A DNA stretch of 48,229 bases, from positions 1-48,229 of the forward strand of contig CALMPJ010000131.1 of the NCBI GenBank assembly GCA_937871585.1, in the 5' to 3' direction. Under the pieces are notes generated by a model. That model was not told where the DNA came from. It searched no databases and saw only the letters and a program-made list of their open reading frames with translations. This document shows, piece after piece, positions 23,577-32,848 of this stretch (positions are counted from its first letter, which is position 1; each line of letters starts with the position of its first letter). Source of the DNA: an uncultured Acidobacteriota bacterium (GTDB lineage: Bacteria; Acidobacteriota; Blastocatellia; Pyrinomonadales; Pyrinomonadaceae). The position numbers and the translations under genes were made by a program.

Positions 23577-25196
23577 TTATGGTTTAACCACTCGTTCACG
23601 TTTCTTATTGTCGGGCTGCGATGTAATGGTCGACGTTTTGCCGTCTTTCGAGTAAGTGATGACGACCGGCGGGAAATTCGGCTTCGAGCTGCCGGTCTTT
23701 TGAACAAGTTTCTTTTCTTCGACTGCTCGCGGAGCGCTCGGGATAACGATGACATTTCCCGGTTGAGAAGCTCCGGTCGTTTCGCCGGCATTCGCGGCGT
23801 CATCGGCTTCATCCTCGTCTTCATCAGCGGTTGCAACAGTAGTTGGCACCGTGTTTCGAGGTTGAATATTGAACTCAGTTTGAGCCAGATTGCGGTCTGT
23901 TCGAACTATCTTTGGAGCAAGTGCAGAGTAGATCTTAGAAGCAACGGCAGCGGCATAACGTCCGCGCTGCTTTGGCCCTCGCAGGATGACGGCGACAGCA
24001 TATTTCGGCTGTTCGATCGGAGCAACTGAGGTGAACAAACCGACCCAAGTTCCTTTGTCGATGCACGAACCGGTTTTGCCTGCGACACCAAGTGTCTGGT
24101 CCATTCCGCGACGAGCCGTTCCATATTCGGCGGCTCCCATCATACCGGGAATTACTCGACGGACGTTCTGCTGCGGCAGTTCCACGTTCGCCTTGTACAA
24201 AGTAGGAAACCTCTCGTTTTGCTCTGTAGTTCGCGGTATACGCGGCAACACACGATGTCCGCCGTTCGTCATCGCTGATGCCATAACAGCAAGTTGAATG
24301 GTCGAAACTTCGGTATCATCGCCGTGCGAATAAATGCGAGCGTTCGAATTATTGACCGGAAGACGTCCAGGAGACTCATTTTCGAGATTGATGCCTGTCG
24401 GTTCGCCAAGACCGTATTTGCGGCCGTATTCGACGAGCTTACTGTTGCCAAGATTAGAGCCGACGCGTTGAAAATAAGGATTGTCGGAAAAAGCTAGTGC
24501 ATCGTCGAGCATTCGACGGGTTGAGACATTCTTGACTGCACCGGTCTGCTTGTCGATCACGCCTTCATTAAGGCCTGCGGCAGCTGTGACAAGTTTGATC
24601 GTCGAACACGGCCTGATCGTGCGTCGAACGGCCCATTCCTGATTGACGACGGTCAACACCTTGCCGGTTTGAGCTTCCATCACAACGACGGAGCCGGCTT
24701 GATCGCCAAGAGCATTGAGTGCCACGTTTCTGACCGAGAGATCTTCGCCGTCAGTTCGGTCTTTTGCGATATTGTCGACGGTTTCAGTTCTCAGGCCGCG
24801 AATGAATGCCTGCTGACGAGCGATCGCCTCACGGCGAGCCTGTTCGCGGCGGCGTTGTTCGGCCAATGCAGCGGCACGTCGCTCAGCTTCTTTGCGGCGC
24901 CGTTCGGCCTCGGCACGCTTTGTTTCGGCGGAATTCTTTTTCTTCTCGGTCTTCGAAGCCGTCTTGGCTTTTGCGTCCTCTTTCTTCTTGTTGTTTCGTT
25001 TATCAGCAGCTGTTTCGCGTTTGTTCCTCTTGTCTTTCTTGGCATCCTTTGCGGCTACGGCCTGCTTCTTAGTAGCAGCGGGCTTTTTCGCGGCTTGCTT
25101 TTTTGACTGAGCAACGACGCCGGACACACTAAAGACCACCGTGATCGCAATTAACAATGCGACAACACGGATATTTTCGGGGAACATCAATTTCAT
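23577..25196 (-). CDS. Penicillin-binding transpeptidase-domain protein, exported
   Basis: The 539-aa protein has the three active-site motifs of penicillin-binding proteins: STIK (Ser198-Lys201) in RPCSTIKLVTAA, SDN (237-239) in ALAFSDNPYF, and KTG (374-376) in VAGKTGSCIDKGTWVGLF. It probably cross-links or trims peptidoglycan in the periplasm. A signal or anchor segment (11-29) is followed by a very Lys/Arg/Ala-rich, probably coiled-coil stretch (about 31-130), with no PBP dimerisation or glycosyltransferase domain. A low-complexity acidic and Ser-rich C-terminal tail follows the catalytic domain. It is shorter and differently built than FtsI/PBP2. A class D beta-lactamase-like role is possible, but the KTG context (GTWVGLF) favours a transpeptidase. 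Confidence 0.87.
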   Translation of the reverse strand: MKLMFPENIRVVALLIAITVVFSVSGVVAQSKKQAAKKPAATKKQAVAAKDAKKDKRNKRETAADKRNNKKKEDAKAKTASKTEKKKNSAETKRAEAERRRKEAERRAAALAEQRRREQARREAIARQQAFIRGLRTETVDNIAKDRTDGEDLSVRNVALNALGDQAGSVVVMEAQTGKVLTVVNQEWAVRRTIRPCSTIKLVTAAAGLNEGVIDKQTGAVKNVSTRRMLDDALAFSDNPYFQRVGSNLGNSKLVEYGRKYGLGEPTGINLENESPGRLPVNNSNARIYSHGDDTEVSTIQLAVMASAMTNGGHRVLPRIPRTTEQNERFPTLYKANVELPQQNVRRVIPGMMGAAEYGTARRGMDQTLGVAGKTGSCIDKGTWVGLFTSVAPIEQPKYAVAVILRGPKQRGRYAAAVASKIYSALAPKIVRTDRNLAQTEFNIQPRNTVPTTVATADEDEDEADDAANAGETTGASQPGNVIVIPSAPRAVEEKKLVQKTGSSKPNFPPVVITYSKDGKTSTITSQPDNKKRERVVKP

Positions 25197-25359
25197 GCTT
25201 TACCTCGGATTAAAAATTTTGCGGAAACAAAGAGGAGACCGTCCAAATATGTGATGCAGACAAATGGCACGTGGCTACCCACAAATTTGCTTAATAACTA
25301 CCATAAACTATACCATTCAACGGACATTTGTTGCAAGAACGTTAATGCTTCGACGGTAA

Positions 25360-26844
25360 ATGAACTTTCTAAACACATTTCGCGGCCGGTTATTGCTGAT
25401 CCTCGCGTTGCTCCTAATGGCAACGCTAGGCGTGCAATATTACCTGAATTTGCTCACACAACGTGACAGCGATCGGCTGCGCGATGAGCAGACGCGGGCA
25501 CTAGTGACCGGCATAGCGCTTGGATCGAACGGCATCACTTCGCGAGAATATATGTCGGATTTCGTGCTGCGCGAAGATCAGCCTTTCTTTGACGAAGCCA
25601 TAAAGGCACGCATCAAGGACATCATGGTGATCGACGAGGAATGGAAGATCGCCGACAGTTTGGACGAGAAGATCGGACCGCGATTCGACGCCGCCGGAAA
25701 TGCCGTTTACACGGAGCTATCTGCGATCAAAGGCCTACCGCTACTTGCTGAAGCCGATCGAATTGGTAGCGACATTAAATACTTTCCGGTCGATCCAACC
25801 ATTAATACAGCAACGTCCGAACTCGAGGCACACGCCATCCCGATCGAAACCAGCAAAGGCCGCTGGTACGTGGTCGTCATCCTAAAAAATGACAAAGACA
25901 AAGCCGCGTGGCGCGCCGCGCAGCCGCTTGTTTATACGCTCGGAGTGCTGCTCGTTTCGTCGCTGATCACGTTTTTGCTCGTGTTCAGGTTCACACGCCC
26001 AATTGCAGATCTGACGTCGGCGGCAAGGCATATTGCTGACGGCGATCTTTCGGTTCGCGTTGATGGTTCGAAGACAAATGAACTTGGCAGACTTGCGTTG
26101 AACTTCAACGAAATGACCGCCGAGCTTGAGAAAAAACGCGAGCTCGAAGCCCAATTGCAGCAAGCCGAAAAGAGCGCGGTCGTCGGCCGTCTCGGTTCCG
26201 CGATCGCTCACGAGATACGCAATCCGTTGAACTACATCAATCTGACGCTCGACCATTTGCGAAAGAAATTTGCACCTGAGGACGAAGAAAAGCGTGCGAC
26301 GTTCGAGAAATTGACATCCCAGTTAAAAGACGAGGTCGCCCGCATTAACGGTCAGATATCTGATTTCCTGAACTATTCGAGGCCCGCGAATGCTGAACTG
26401 CGGCCGATCAGTGCCCGCGAGACGGTCGAGGGATCGCTTCGCATCGTCGAAGCTCAGGCTGCGGAATCGAACATCACCATCGGCATCATCGAGCACGAAG
26501 ATGTTCCGCAAATACTTGGTGATCCTGAGTTTTTGCGGTCGGTGTTCAACAATCTGTTCATTAACGCAATTCAGGCTATGGAATCGACCGGCGGCCATCT
26601 CGGTATCAAGATCTTACCCGACGGCGACATGGTTCGGTTCGAGATCAGCGACACCGGCAGCGGAATCGCAGCGGAGAACGTCTCAAAGATATTCGAGCCG
26701 TACTTCTCCACAAAAGAAACCGGCACCGGCCTCGGCCTCGCCATCGTGCAGAAGATCGTCGAGGTTCATAATGGAACGATCACAGTCGAATCAACCGCAA
26801 GCAGCGGAACAAAGTTTTCGGTAAGATTACCGAAAGAAAACTAG
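25360..26844 (+). CDS. Membrane sensor histidine kinase
   Basis: The 494-aa protein is a full two-component kinase. One membrane segment spans residues 10-26 and a second spans 190-209, with a periplasmic sensor region of about 160 residues between. A HAMP domain follows (210-260, FTRPIADLTSAARHIADGDL). The phosphoacceptor His284 is in AIAHEIRNPLNYINL. ATPase boxes are NLFINAIQAM (N), DTGSGIAAENV (G1) and TGTGLGLAIVQKI (G2). It resembles NtrB/ZraS-type kinases that work with sigma-54 activators, and an NtrC-type regulator gene follows 79 bases downstream, so they are almost certainly partners. The signal sensed is unknown. The spacer before it is a divergent promoter region with the PBP gene. 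Confidence 0.93.
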   Translation: MNFLNTFRGRLLLILALLLMATLGVQYYLNLLTQRDSDRLRDEQTRALVTGIALGSNGITSREYMSDFVLREDQPFFDEAIKARIKDIMVIDEEWKIADSLDEKIGPRFDAAGNAVYTELSAIKGLPLLAEADRIGSDIKYFPVDPTINTATSELEAHAIPIETSKGRWYVVVILKNDKDKAAWRAAQPLVYTLGVLLVSSLITFLLVFRFTRPIADLTSAARHIADGDLSVRVDGSKTNELGRLALNFNEMTAELEKKRELEAQLQQAEKSAVVGRLGSAIAHEIRNPLNYINLTLDHLRKKFAPEDEEKRATFEKLTSQLKDEVARINGQISDFLNYSRPANAELRPISARETVEGSLRIVEAQAAESNITIGIIEHEDVPQILGDPEFLRSVFNNLFINAIQAMESTGGHLGIKILPDGDMVRFEISDTGSGIAAENVSKIFEPYFSTKETGTGLGLAIVQKIVEVHNGTITVESTASSGTKFSVRLPKEN

Positions 26845-26910
26845 CCACGAATGGCACGAATTACACCAATTTAGGAAGTCCGAATTTGTGTTATTCGTGA
26901 AATTCGTGGC
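26844..26910. repeat. Near-perfect 23-bp inverted repeat between kinase and regulator genes
   Basis: GCCACGAATGGCACGAATTA... and its complement ...TTATTCGTGAAATTCGTGGC pair at about 20 of 23 positions around a loop of about 20 bases. The left arm begins on the last base of the kinase stop codon. The word CACGAAT repeats in each arm. The stem could modulate the kinase-to-regulator mRNA ratio. Confidence 0.7.
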
Positions 26911-26923
26911 AAAAAAAATCTAT

Positions 26924-28303
26924 ATGGCAAGAAAATCGATCCTCGTCGTCGATGACGAGAAGAATCAGCGGGAAATTTTGGAGACGATACTGTCGTCTGA
27001 GGGCTATGATGTGACGACGGCTTCGTCGGGCGAGGCGGCGATGAAGTTTGTCGCAGACCGGCATTTTGATCTCGTTTTGACCGACCTCAAAATGACCGGA
27101 ATGAGTGGGCTTGATCTGCTGAAATCGCTGACCGATTTCGACAAATCGATAATCGTCATTCTGCTCACGGCGCACGGCTCGGTCGATTCGGCGGTTGACG
27201 CGATGCGTTTGGGTGCGTTCGAGTATCTGCAAAAACCGTATGACAGCGAAAAGCTGCTCGAAACGGTCGCTCGTGCTCTGCAAAAACTGACTGTACTCGA
27301 CGCCGAGATCATTTCCATTTCACCCGAAATGGACAAGGTCAAAAAGCTGATCGTAAAGATCGCGAAATCCAGCTCGACCGTCCTTATCCGCGGCGAAAGC
27401 GGCACCGGAAAAGAGCTGATCGCTCGCTCGATACACACTAATAGCCTGCGTTCGAGCGAAACGTTTCAAGCGGTCAATTGTGCGGCGATCAATGAAAATC
27501 TGCTCGAATCCGAGCTATTCGGCCATGAAAAAGGCTCGTTCACCGGCGCCGTTGCCGACAAGAAAGGATTGTTCGAGATCGCTCACAACGGCACGCTATT
27601 CCTTGACGAGATCGGCGAGCTCGACATTTCGCTGCAAGCCAAGATCCTACGGGCATTGCAGGAAAAACAGATCCGCCGTGTCGGCGGCACTCGCGAGATA
27701 AACGTCGATGTCCGCGTCGTGGCCGCAACCAATCGCGATCTGCTTCACATGGTTGATGAAAAACGATTCCGAGAAGACCTCTATTATCGCCTAAACGTTT
27801 TGTCAATAGAGCTTCCAGCCCTTCGCGAACGCCGCACCGACATTCCGGTCCTTATTGACTACTTCGTCAAGAAACACACTCGAGGCAGCAGCCGAACGCT
27901 CAAGATCGATCCGGCGACGCGAAACGTCCTGGAAAATTACGACTATCCGGGCAACGTTCGCCAACTCGAATCAGCTCTCGAACGAGCAATACTTCTGTGT
28001 GAGAACGACATCGTAACCAATGAAGATCTCCCGCCCGAAATGCTCGGTGGCGGACGTATAGCAGCCGCTACAGCCGCGTCAAATCCCGCAGCCGGCGATC
28101 AATTCGTCCTGCCGCCCGAAGGCGTCAATTTCGAAGACGTCGAACGCAGCCTGATAATGCAGGCGATGGAGCGAACCGACAACAACATCACTAAGTCGGC
28201 CAAACTCCTTGGCCTGACGTTCCGAACTTTGCAGTATCGGCTTGAAAAGTTTGGGTTCAAGAAGGATGAAGTTGGCGGAACCGAAGAAACTGACGAATCG
28301 TAA
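26924..28303 (+). CDS. NtrC-family sigma-54-dependent response regulator
   Basis: The 459-aa protein has three domains. The receiver (1-120) carries Asp54 in LTDLKMTGMSG. The AAA+ sigma-54 interaction domain has Walker A GESGTGKE (157-164), the sigma-54 contact loop GSFTGA (204-209, the rarer Ser variant of GAFTGA), Walker B TLFLDEIGEL and the arginine finger region FREDLYYRLNV. A Fis-type helix-turn-helix closes the protein (NITKSAKLLGLTFRTLQYRL). It activates sigma-54 promoters when phosphorylated, presumably by the kinase just upstream. The Met of MARKSILVVDDE is used; the earlier in-frame ATG lies inside the inverted repeat. Its targets are not evident; I found no clear sigma-54 promoter nearby. 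Confidence 0.95.
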   Translation: MARKSILVVDDEKNQREILETILSSEGYDVTTASSGEAAMKFVADRHFDLVLTDLKMTGMSGLDLLKSLTDFDKSIIVILLTAHGSVDSAVDAMRLGAFEYLQKPYDSEKLLETVARALQKLTVLDAEIISISPEMDKVKKLIVKIAKSSSTVLIRGESGTGKELIARSIHTNSLRSSETFQAVNCAAINENLLESELFGHEKGSFTGAVADKKGLFEIAHNGTLFLDEIGELDISLQAKILRALQEKQIRRVGGTREINVDVRVVAATNRDLLHMVDEKRFREDLYYRLNVLSIELPALRERRTDIPVLIDYFVKKHTRGSSRTLKIDPATRNVLENYDYPGNVRQLESALERAILLCENDIVTNEDLPPEMLGGGRIAAATAASNPAAGDQFVLPPEGVNFEDVERSLIMQAMERTDNNITKSAKLLGLTFRTLQYRLEKFGFKKDEVGGTEETDES

Positions 28304-28379
28304 TTACGACGGGATATTGATAGACAATCTTGTCGATCATGTCTATCCTGATTGAGAATTCTCGTTCTGGAGAAACGCG

Positions 28380-29000
28380 ATGGAATGGTTCTCGACATTA
28401 ACACTCGCTCTTGGTTCCGCGTGGACCAGCGGCATCAATTTGTACGCGACGGTTGCTGTGCTTGGCGCTTTGCAAAAGTTTGGCGCGACAAAGCTGCCGG
28501 GTGGGCTTGATGTGCTGGATAACTGGTGGATAATCGGCTTTGCGGCGGGGCTGTATTTGGTCGAGTTTTTCGCGGACAAAATACCCTACGTCGATACCGT
28601 TTGGGATGTCGTCCATACATTCATTCGCATTCCGGCGGGCGTGGTCGTTGCATATTCGGCGACAAATGAAATGGACCCGTCGTTCTACATTCCGGCCGCT
28701 CTTCTTGGCGGCGGCTTGACTGCAGCTGCTCATACGACAAAATCCGCACTGCGTGTTGGTGCAAATCTTTCGCCCGAACCGGTCTCTAACTGGGCACTCT
28801 CCATTGTCGAAGATGTGATCGCATTTGTCGGCGCATTGCTGGCGGTCTTCGCTCCGATCATCATCGCCGGCGTTCTTGCGATCTTTGTTTTGGCGTTCTT
28901 TTACTTTTTTCCAAAGATATTCCGTGCCGTCCGGAGAATGCTCCGAGCGATCAAGGCGTTTTTCGCGGGCGAGAAGTATGACGAGGCTGCTCTGAGATGA
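28380..29000 (+). CDS. DUF4126-type integral membrane protein, 206 aa
   Basis: The protein has several hydrophobic segments and family features of DUF4126: LALGSAWTSGINLYATVAVL at the N-terminus, LPGGLDVLDNWWII, and a Gly-rich AALLGGGLTAAAHTTKSALR loop. Function is not known. A Lys/Arg-rich tail (about 180-200) is probably cytoplasmic. It overlaps the next small membrane-protein gene by four bases and is followed by a glycosyltransferase gene, also overlapping, so the three are one operon. It starts 76 bases after the NtrC-type regulator. Confidence 0.83.
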   Translation: MEWFSTLTLALGSAWTSGINLYATVAVLGALQKFGATKLPGGLDVLDNWWIIGFAAGLYLVEFFADKIPYVDTVWDVVHTFIRIPAGVVVAYSATNEMDPSFYIPAALLGGGLTAAAHTTKSALRVGANLSPEPVSNWALSIVEDVIAFVGALLAVFAPIIIAGVLAIFVLAFFYFFPKIFRAVRRMLRAIKAFFAGEKYDEAALR

Positions 29001-29188
29001 TCCGGATCGCACTCAGACTTCTCGCGGTCTTATTCTTCGCCGCATGTGTCTATTTCTACCTTCAGGAACAAGGCGACAGATCACTGGTCGCGTTTGTGTT
29101 TGGCGTTGCAGCCTTGTTTCTGGACTATCGCTTTACGATCAAAAGCCGTATGGCGGCCCGTGCCGCAAACGAAGAAGCTAACGAATAA
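28997..29188 (+). CDS. Small membrane protein, 63 aa
   Basis: The protein has two hydrophobic segments (about 4-22, LRLLAVLFFAACVYFYL, and 29-45, SLVAFVFGVAALFLDYRF) and a charged tail rich in Ala and Glu. I do not recognise a family. It is kept as real because it overlaps the preceding gene by ATGA and the next gene by one base (TAATG), a spacing typical of a translated operon. It may form a complex with the DUF4126 protein, by inference from the overlap. Confidence 0.7.
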   Translation: MIRIALRLLAVLFFAACVYFYLQEQGDRSLVAFVFGVAALFLDYRFTIKSRMAARAANEEANE

Positions 29189-30453
29189 TGGCTCGTATCG
29201 TCCTCTCAACAATGGGCAGTCTCGGCGATCTTCATCCGATGATCGCTCTCGGGCTCGAGCTGAGGCGACGCGGACATTCGGCACTCATTAATTCTTGGTC
29301 AGGATATCGCGAGAAGGTCGAGTCGCTCGGCCTCGAGTTCGCATCGCTGCGGCCCGACGTCGACATCGACGACCGCGAGCTTCATGCCCGTGCAATGGAC
29401 GCCTCAAAGGGTCCAGAGTTCGTTATCAAAGAACTGATCTTGCCGAACATTCAGGCGATGTACGACGACGTTATGGCTGCGACCGACGGAGCCGATGTGC
29501 TGATCAACGGAGAGATCGTTTACGTCGGCGATGCCGTTGCTCAAACCCGCGATATCAAATGGATCTCGTCCGGTCTTGCTCCGCTGGCGATGTTCTCGTC
29601 GCACGACCCAAATGTTTATCCGCAGGCGAGTTGGGTCTTTGACTTCCTAAGGCCGCTGCCCGTGGCATTTCACGATGCGTTGTTCGGACTAATGCGGTGG
29701 ACGATCCGCGATTGGTTTGAGCCGTACCAAAAGTTTCGCAAAGAACTCGGCCTCAGCGAAGATCACGATCCGGTTTTTATCGACAAATTCTCGCCGCTGC
29801 TGCATTTGGCGATGTTCTCGCGTGCCCTCGGCGAACCGCAGCCTGACTGGCCGAAGCAAACGGTTCAGACCGGTGCGTGTTTCTTTGACGAAAGCGAAAC
29901 TTGCGAGCTTTCGCCCGAATTGGCTGCATTTCTCGACAGTGGCGAACCGCCGATCGTCTTCACGCTTGGCTCGGCAGCGGTGCTCGACGCTCGCGATTTC
30001 TTTGATGAAAGCGTTGCGGCAGCAAGGTCGTTGGGCAAACGTGCCGTCGTCCTCTATGGACGCGATTGCCCTCGCCCAAAGGGTTTGTCAGACGAGATCG
30101 TCGGCTTTGAGTACGCACCGTTCTCGCAGCTCTTCCCGCGTTCATCGTGCGTTGTTCATCAAGCCGGCGTTGGCACCACACACCAAGTCCTTCGGGCCGG
30201 CGTTCCTGCGGTTATCGTGCCGTTCAGTCACGACCAACCTGATAACGCTGCCCGATGTCGTCGGCAAGGAGCGGCAGTCATCGTCAGCAGAAACAGCTAC
30301 AACAGACGAACTGCCGCCGAAGCGATCAAACAGATCCTTTCGGAACCAAGATACCGTGAGAACGCGTCGCGCCTTGCATCCATCGTCGCTCAGGAAAACG
30401 GCATCTCAACCGCGTGCGATGCGGTCGAAAATGTTTTGAATACTGATCGATAG
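29188..30453 (+). CDS. GT1-family glycosyltransferase
   Basis: The 421-aa protein has the two Rossmann-like halves of UGT/MGT-type glycosyltransferases. The acceptor half starts RIVLSTMGSLGDLHPMIALG, and GHSALINSW follows. The donor half has PPIVFTLGSAA and the nucleotide-sugar signature VVHQAGVGTTHQVLRAGVPA followed by PFSHDQPDNA. Such enzymes add a sugar from a nucleotide donor to a lipid, sterol or small-molecule acceptor. The nearest familiar types are rhamnosyl- and sterol-glucosyltransferases. The substrate is not predictable here. It is coupled to two small membrane-protein genes, suggesting a lipid or envelope acceptor. Confidence 0.9.
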   Translation: MARIVLSTMGSLGDLHPMIALGLELRRRGHSALINSWSGYREKVESLGLEFASLRPDVDIDDRELHARAMDASKGPEFVIKELILPNIQAMYDDVMAATDGADVLINGEIVYVGDAVAQTRDIKWISSGLAPLAMFSSHDPNVYPQASWVFDFLRPLPVAFHDALFGLMRWTIRDWFEPYQKFRKELGLSEDHDPVFIDKFSPLLHLAMFSRALGEPQPDWPKQTVQTGACFFDESETCELSPELAAFLDSGEPPIVFTLGSAAVLDARDFFDESVAAARSLGKRAVVLYGRDCPRPKGLSDEIVGFEYAPFSQLFPRSSCVVHQAGVGTTHQVLRAGVPAVIVPFSHDQPDNAARCRRQGAAVIVSRNSYNRRTAAEAIKQILSEPRYRENASRLASIVAQENGISTACDAVENVLNTDR

Positions 30454-30473
30454 ACGCTAAACTGTTTCCAAAT

Positions 30474-32417
30474 ATGCGAATAACGAAATTCCTTTTGATC
30501 TTCTCGATCTTCACTATTTCTGCGGCTAGTTTGTCAGCACAAATGTCTCGCAAGCCGACGCCGACGCGGGAGCCGACCGGAGCAATGGCGGCGAAGCCTG
30601 CTTCGAACAAGAATTCATTGCCGAAGATCGCGTCGCAGGCAGATTTCGATTCGATGGCACGCGTTTATCACCGCGGGACGCCGTATGCGATGCCGCATGT
30701 GATGTTCATCATCGACCGGCGTTCGAACAATAAGATCTATTTCGTAAATTCGCAAAAGTACCGTTTTCACAAGGATTTCTTGCTCGCGAACTACCTGATT
30801 CCGCGTGGCAGCGAAATATTTAAGGCCGTCTATCAGGACCTCGATCGCCGGTTCATGGTCGGCACGATCGCATGGCAAGCTCCGGTCGAGAAATTCACTT
30901 GGGAACTTTGGGAAGGCGATATGGCCTCGACCGAGTTGATCAAGATGGCGGACAAAACAATCAATGCGGCGTTCTTCAAGAAAGCCCATTACAAACCGAA
31001 TTCGCTTCGTCAAGAGGATGCCTCGGCAAACATCGGTCTCGAACGAATAACTCAGAACGACCTAAACAAGAATCAAGTCTATTTGCCGCTAAACACCGGC
31101 AAGGCCGTCGGACGTCTGCACATAATCGATAAGCTGGATGACACCGTCGAGATCGGCGACAACGAGATCCTAGTGCTGAAAGAACTGCCGCTTACGCTGC
31201 CACCGGTTCGAGGTATTATTGTCGCAAAGCCCTCATCACCACTTTCGCATGTGAACATTCTCGCGAAGGGCTGGAACATCCCGAACATTTACATCAAAGA
31301 CGCGGACAGACTGTTCAAGTCACTCGACACGTACTGGATCGAGCTTGACGCGTCGATGACCGATTACAAGATCGCGCAAGTCACCGAATCGAGAAAGATA
31401 ATCCAGCCGCCTGACGAAGTAATTCCGCCCGCCGATCTTAAAGCAACGGCATTGATGCCACTTGGCAAGATGCGAAAAGCGGACAGCATTCGATACGGCT
31501 CGAAATCCGCGAATCTCGGCGAGATGATCTTCCGCAAGATTCCGGGCATTTCGATACCTGACGGGTTTACGGTGCCGTACCACTGGTACGACGAGTTTAT
31601 GAAGGCCAACAAGTTCTACGATGTGATCATCGACCTCCAGGATCAGAACGATTTTGTCCACAATCCGCGATTCCGCCGTCAAAAGCTCGACGAATTTCGG
31701 GCGTCGATAATGAACGGCAAGTTTGACGCGGACCTTCGCTCAAAGATCATCGCCCAATGGAAAACGCAGCTCGGCGGCAAGCCCGTGTTTGTTCGCAGCT
31801 CGTCAAATAGCGAGGACCTGCCCAATTTCAGCGGTGCCGGACTCTATTCGAGCGAAGCGAATGTTGTTGATGAGGAAAAGCTCATTCGTGGCGTCAAAAA
31901 AGTGTGGGCGTCGATCTGGAATTTTCAGGCATACGAGGCTCGTGTCCGAAATTACGTCAGCCAAAACGACGTTTACATGGCAGCAATGATCCAAGTCGGC
32001 GTCGATATGCAGAAGGGCGGTGTGATGATCTCAAAAGATCCGTTCGACCCAAAAAGCGTCGGCTCCGTCTATATCAGTGCCGTTTGCGGCCACAATTCGA
32101 TCGTCGTCAATAATTCGGGCCTTCCTGAGCAAGTTCTGTTCAATCCGCGATCAAAAGCCGTGGTCGTGATGACGCTGTCCGATCAGACGAACTCGCTTCG
32201 GTTCAACGCCGGTGGCGACTTGGTCGAGACCGCCGACACTTGCGCAGGTGCCAACAAACGCATCCTGACCGACACCGAGGCCCGCAATCTCGCATCGATC
32301 GCCCAACGCATCAAAGTCGCTTTCGGCAACAAGGCCGACCAGGACATCGAATGGGGAATCATGAACGGCAAGATCTACATCGTCCAATCGCGGCCCTATA
32401 TCGATAAAAAGGACTGA
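30474..32417 (+). CDS. Exported PEP-synthase-like protein (phosphohistidine swivel plus ATP-grasp domains)
   Basis: The 647-aa protein carries two modules of PEP synthase/PPDK-type phosphotransferases in swapped order. The PEP-utilising mobile domain comes first, with candidate phospho-His259 in PSSPLSHVNILAKGWNIPN. The PPDK_N-type ATP-grasp domain follows (GSKSANLGEM near 345, FVRSSSNSEDLPNFSGAGLY, then IEWGIMNGKIYIVQSRPY). The PEP/pyruvate-binding TIM barrel is absent. The N-terminus is a clear signal peptide (about 1-23, FLLIFSIFTISAASLSAQ) and then a Pro/Thr-rich linker. That is odd for an ATP-dependent enzyme, since the periplasm lacks ATP. Glucan water dikinases and rifampin phosphotransferases use similar modules. 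The target is unknown. Confidence 0.87.
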   Translation: MRITKFLLIFSIFTISAASLSAQMSRKPTPTREPTGAMAAKPASNKNSLPKIASQADFDSMARVYHRGTPYAMPHVMFIIDRRSNNKIYFVNSQKYRFHKDFLLANYLIPRGSEIFKAVYQDLDRRFMVGTIAWQAPVEKFTWELWEGDMASTELIKMADKTINAAFFKKAHYKPNSLRQEDASANIGLERITQNDLNKNQVYLPLNTGKAVGRLHIIDKLDDTVEIGDNEILVLKELPLTLPPVRGIIVAKPSSPLSHVNILAKGWNIPNIYIKDADRLFKSLDTYWIELDASMTDYKIAQVTESRKIIQPPDEVIPPADLKATALMPLGKMRKADSIRYGSKSANLGEMIFRKIPGISIPDGFTVPYHWYDEFMKANKFYDVIIDLQDQNDFVHNPRFRRQKLDEFRASIMNGKFDADLRSKIIAQWKTQLGGKPVFVRSSSNSEDLPNFSGAGLYSSEANVVDEEKLIRGVKKVWASIWNFQAYEARVRNYVSQNDVYMAAMIQVGVDMQKGGVMISKDPFDPKSVGSVYISAVCGHNSIVVNNSGLPEQVLFNPRSKAVVVMTLSDQTNSLRFNAGGDLVETADTCAGANKRILTDTEARNLASIAQRIKVAFGNKADQDIEWGIMNGKIYIVQSRPYIDKKD

Positions 32418-32524
32418 TCGGTAATTTTCCGCTTTGTTCGGTTACGAAGAGAGTGTCTGAAAAGTCATTTTCCTGACTATTGACCCTTACAACCGCTGAA
32501 GTGTTGCCCGTGCGACGCGTCTGG

Positions 32525-32579
32525 TGTCCGGAACGTGTCCGCCCGCTGTCCGCCGCGTGTCCGCTCAGCTCGCCGGACA
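32525..32579. promoter_or_regulatory. Four TGTCCG boxes at exact 11-bp spacing plus one inverted box
   Basis: TGTCCG occurs at 32525, 32536, 32547 and 32558, each 11 bases apart, close to one helical turn. The inverted form CGGACA lies at 32574-32579. This is in the spacer between the PEP-synthase-like gene and the propeller kinase. I see no gene in 32418-32848, though an N-terminal extension of the kinase cannot be excluded. Confidence 0.5.
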
Positions 32580-32848
32580 CGCAAGTCATTGTCTTTGTTA
32601 GACTTATACCAATGAACCGTTCTTTCTTTGCCCGAATTCAAAAAAAGATTGTCAAAGACCAAATCGTGACTAATTGTCACAGCTATTGAGTATTGTATCA
32701 TAGATAACATTTGATTCGTAGCATTATTTTTACCGAGCAAAGAAAAAGGCCTTCCCGGATCACTTTCCAGACAGTCTCTTTTTTTATTCGCCGAGTTTTA
32801 TTGATCCGCGGTCGATTGTTATTCTTTTTGGGTTCCCAAATTACAAGG

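Noticed and set aside
25261..25290. Sigma-54 promoter (TGGCAC) before the histidine kinase
   Set aside because: TGGCAC is present, but no TTGC element lies at the required spacing.
28380..29012. A minus-strand frame of about 200 codons opposite the DUF4126 gene
   Set aside because: The plus-strand protein has clear membrane segments and operon overlaps; the minus frame has none.
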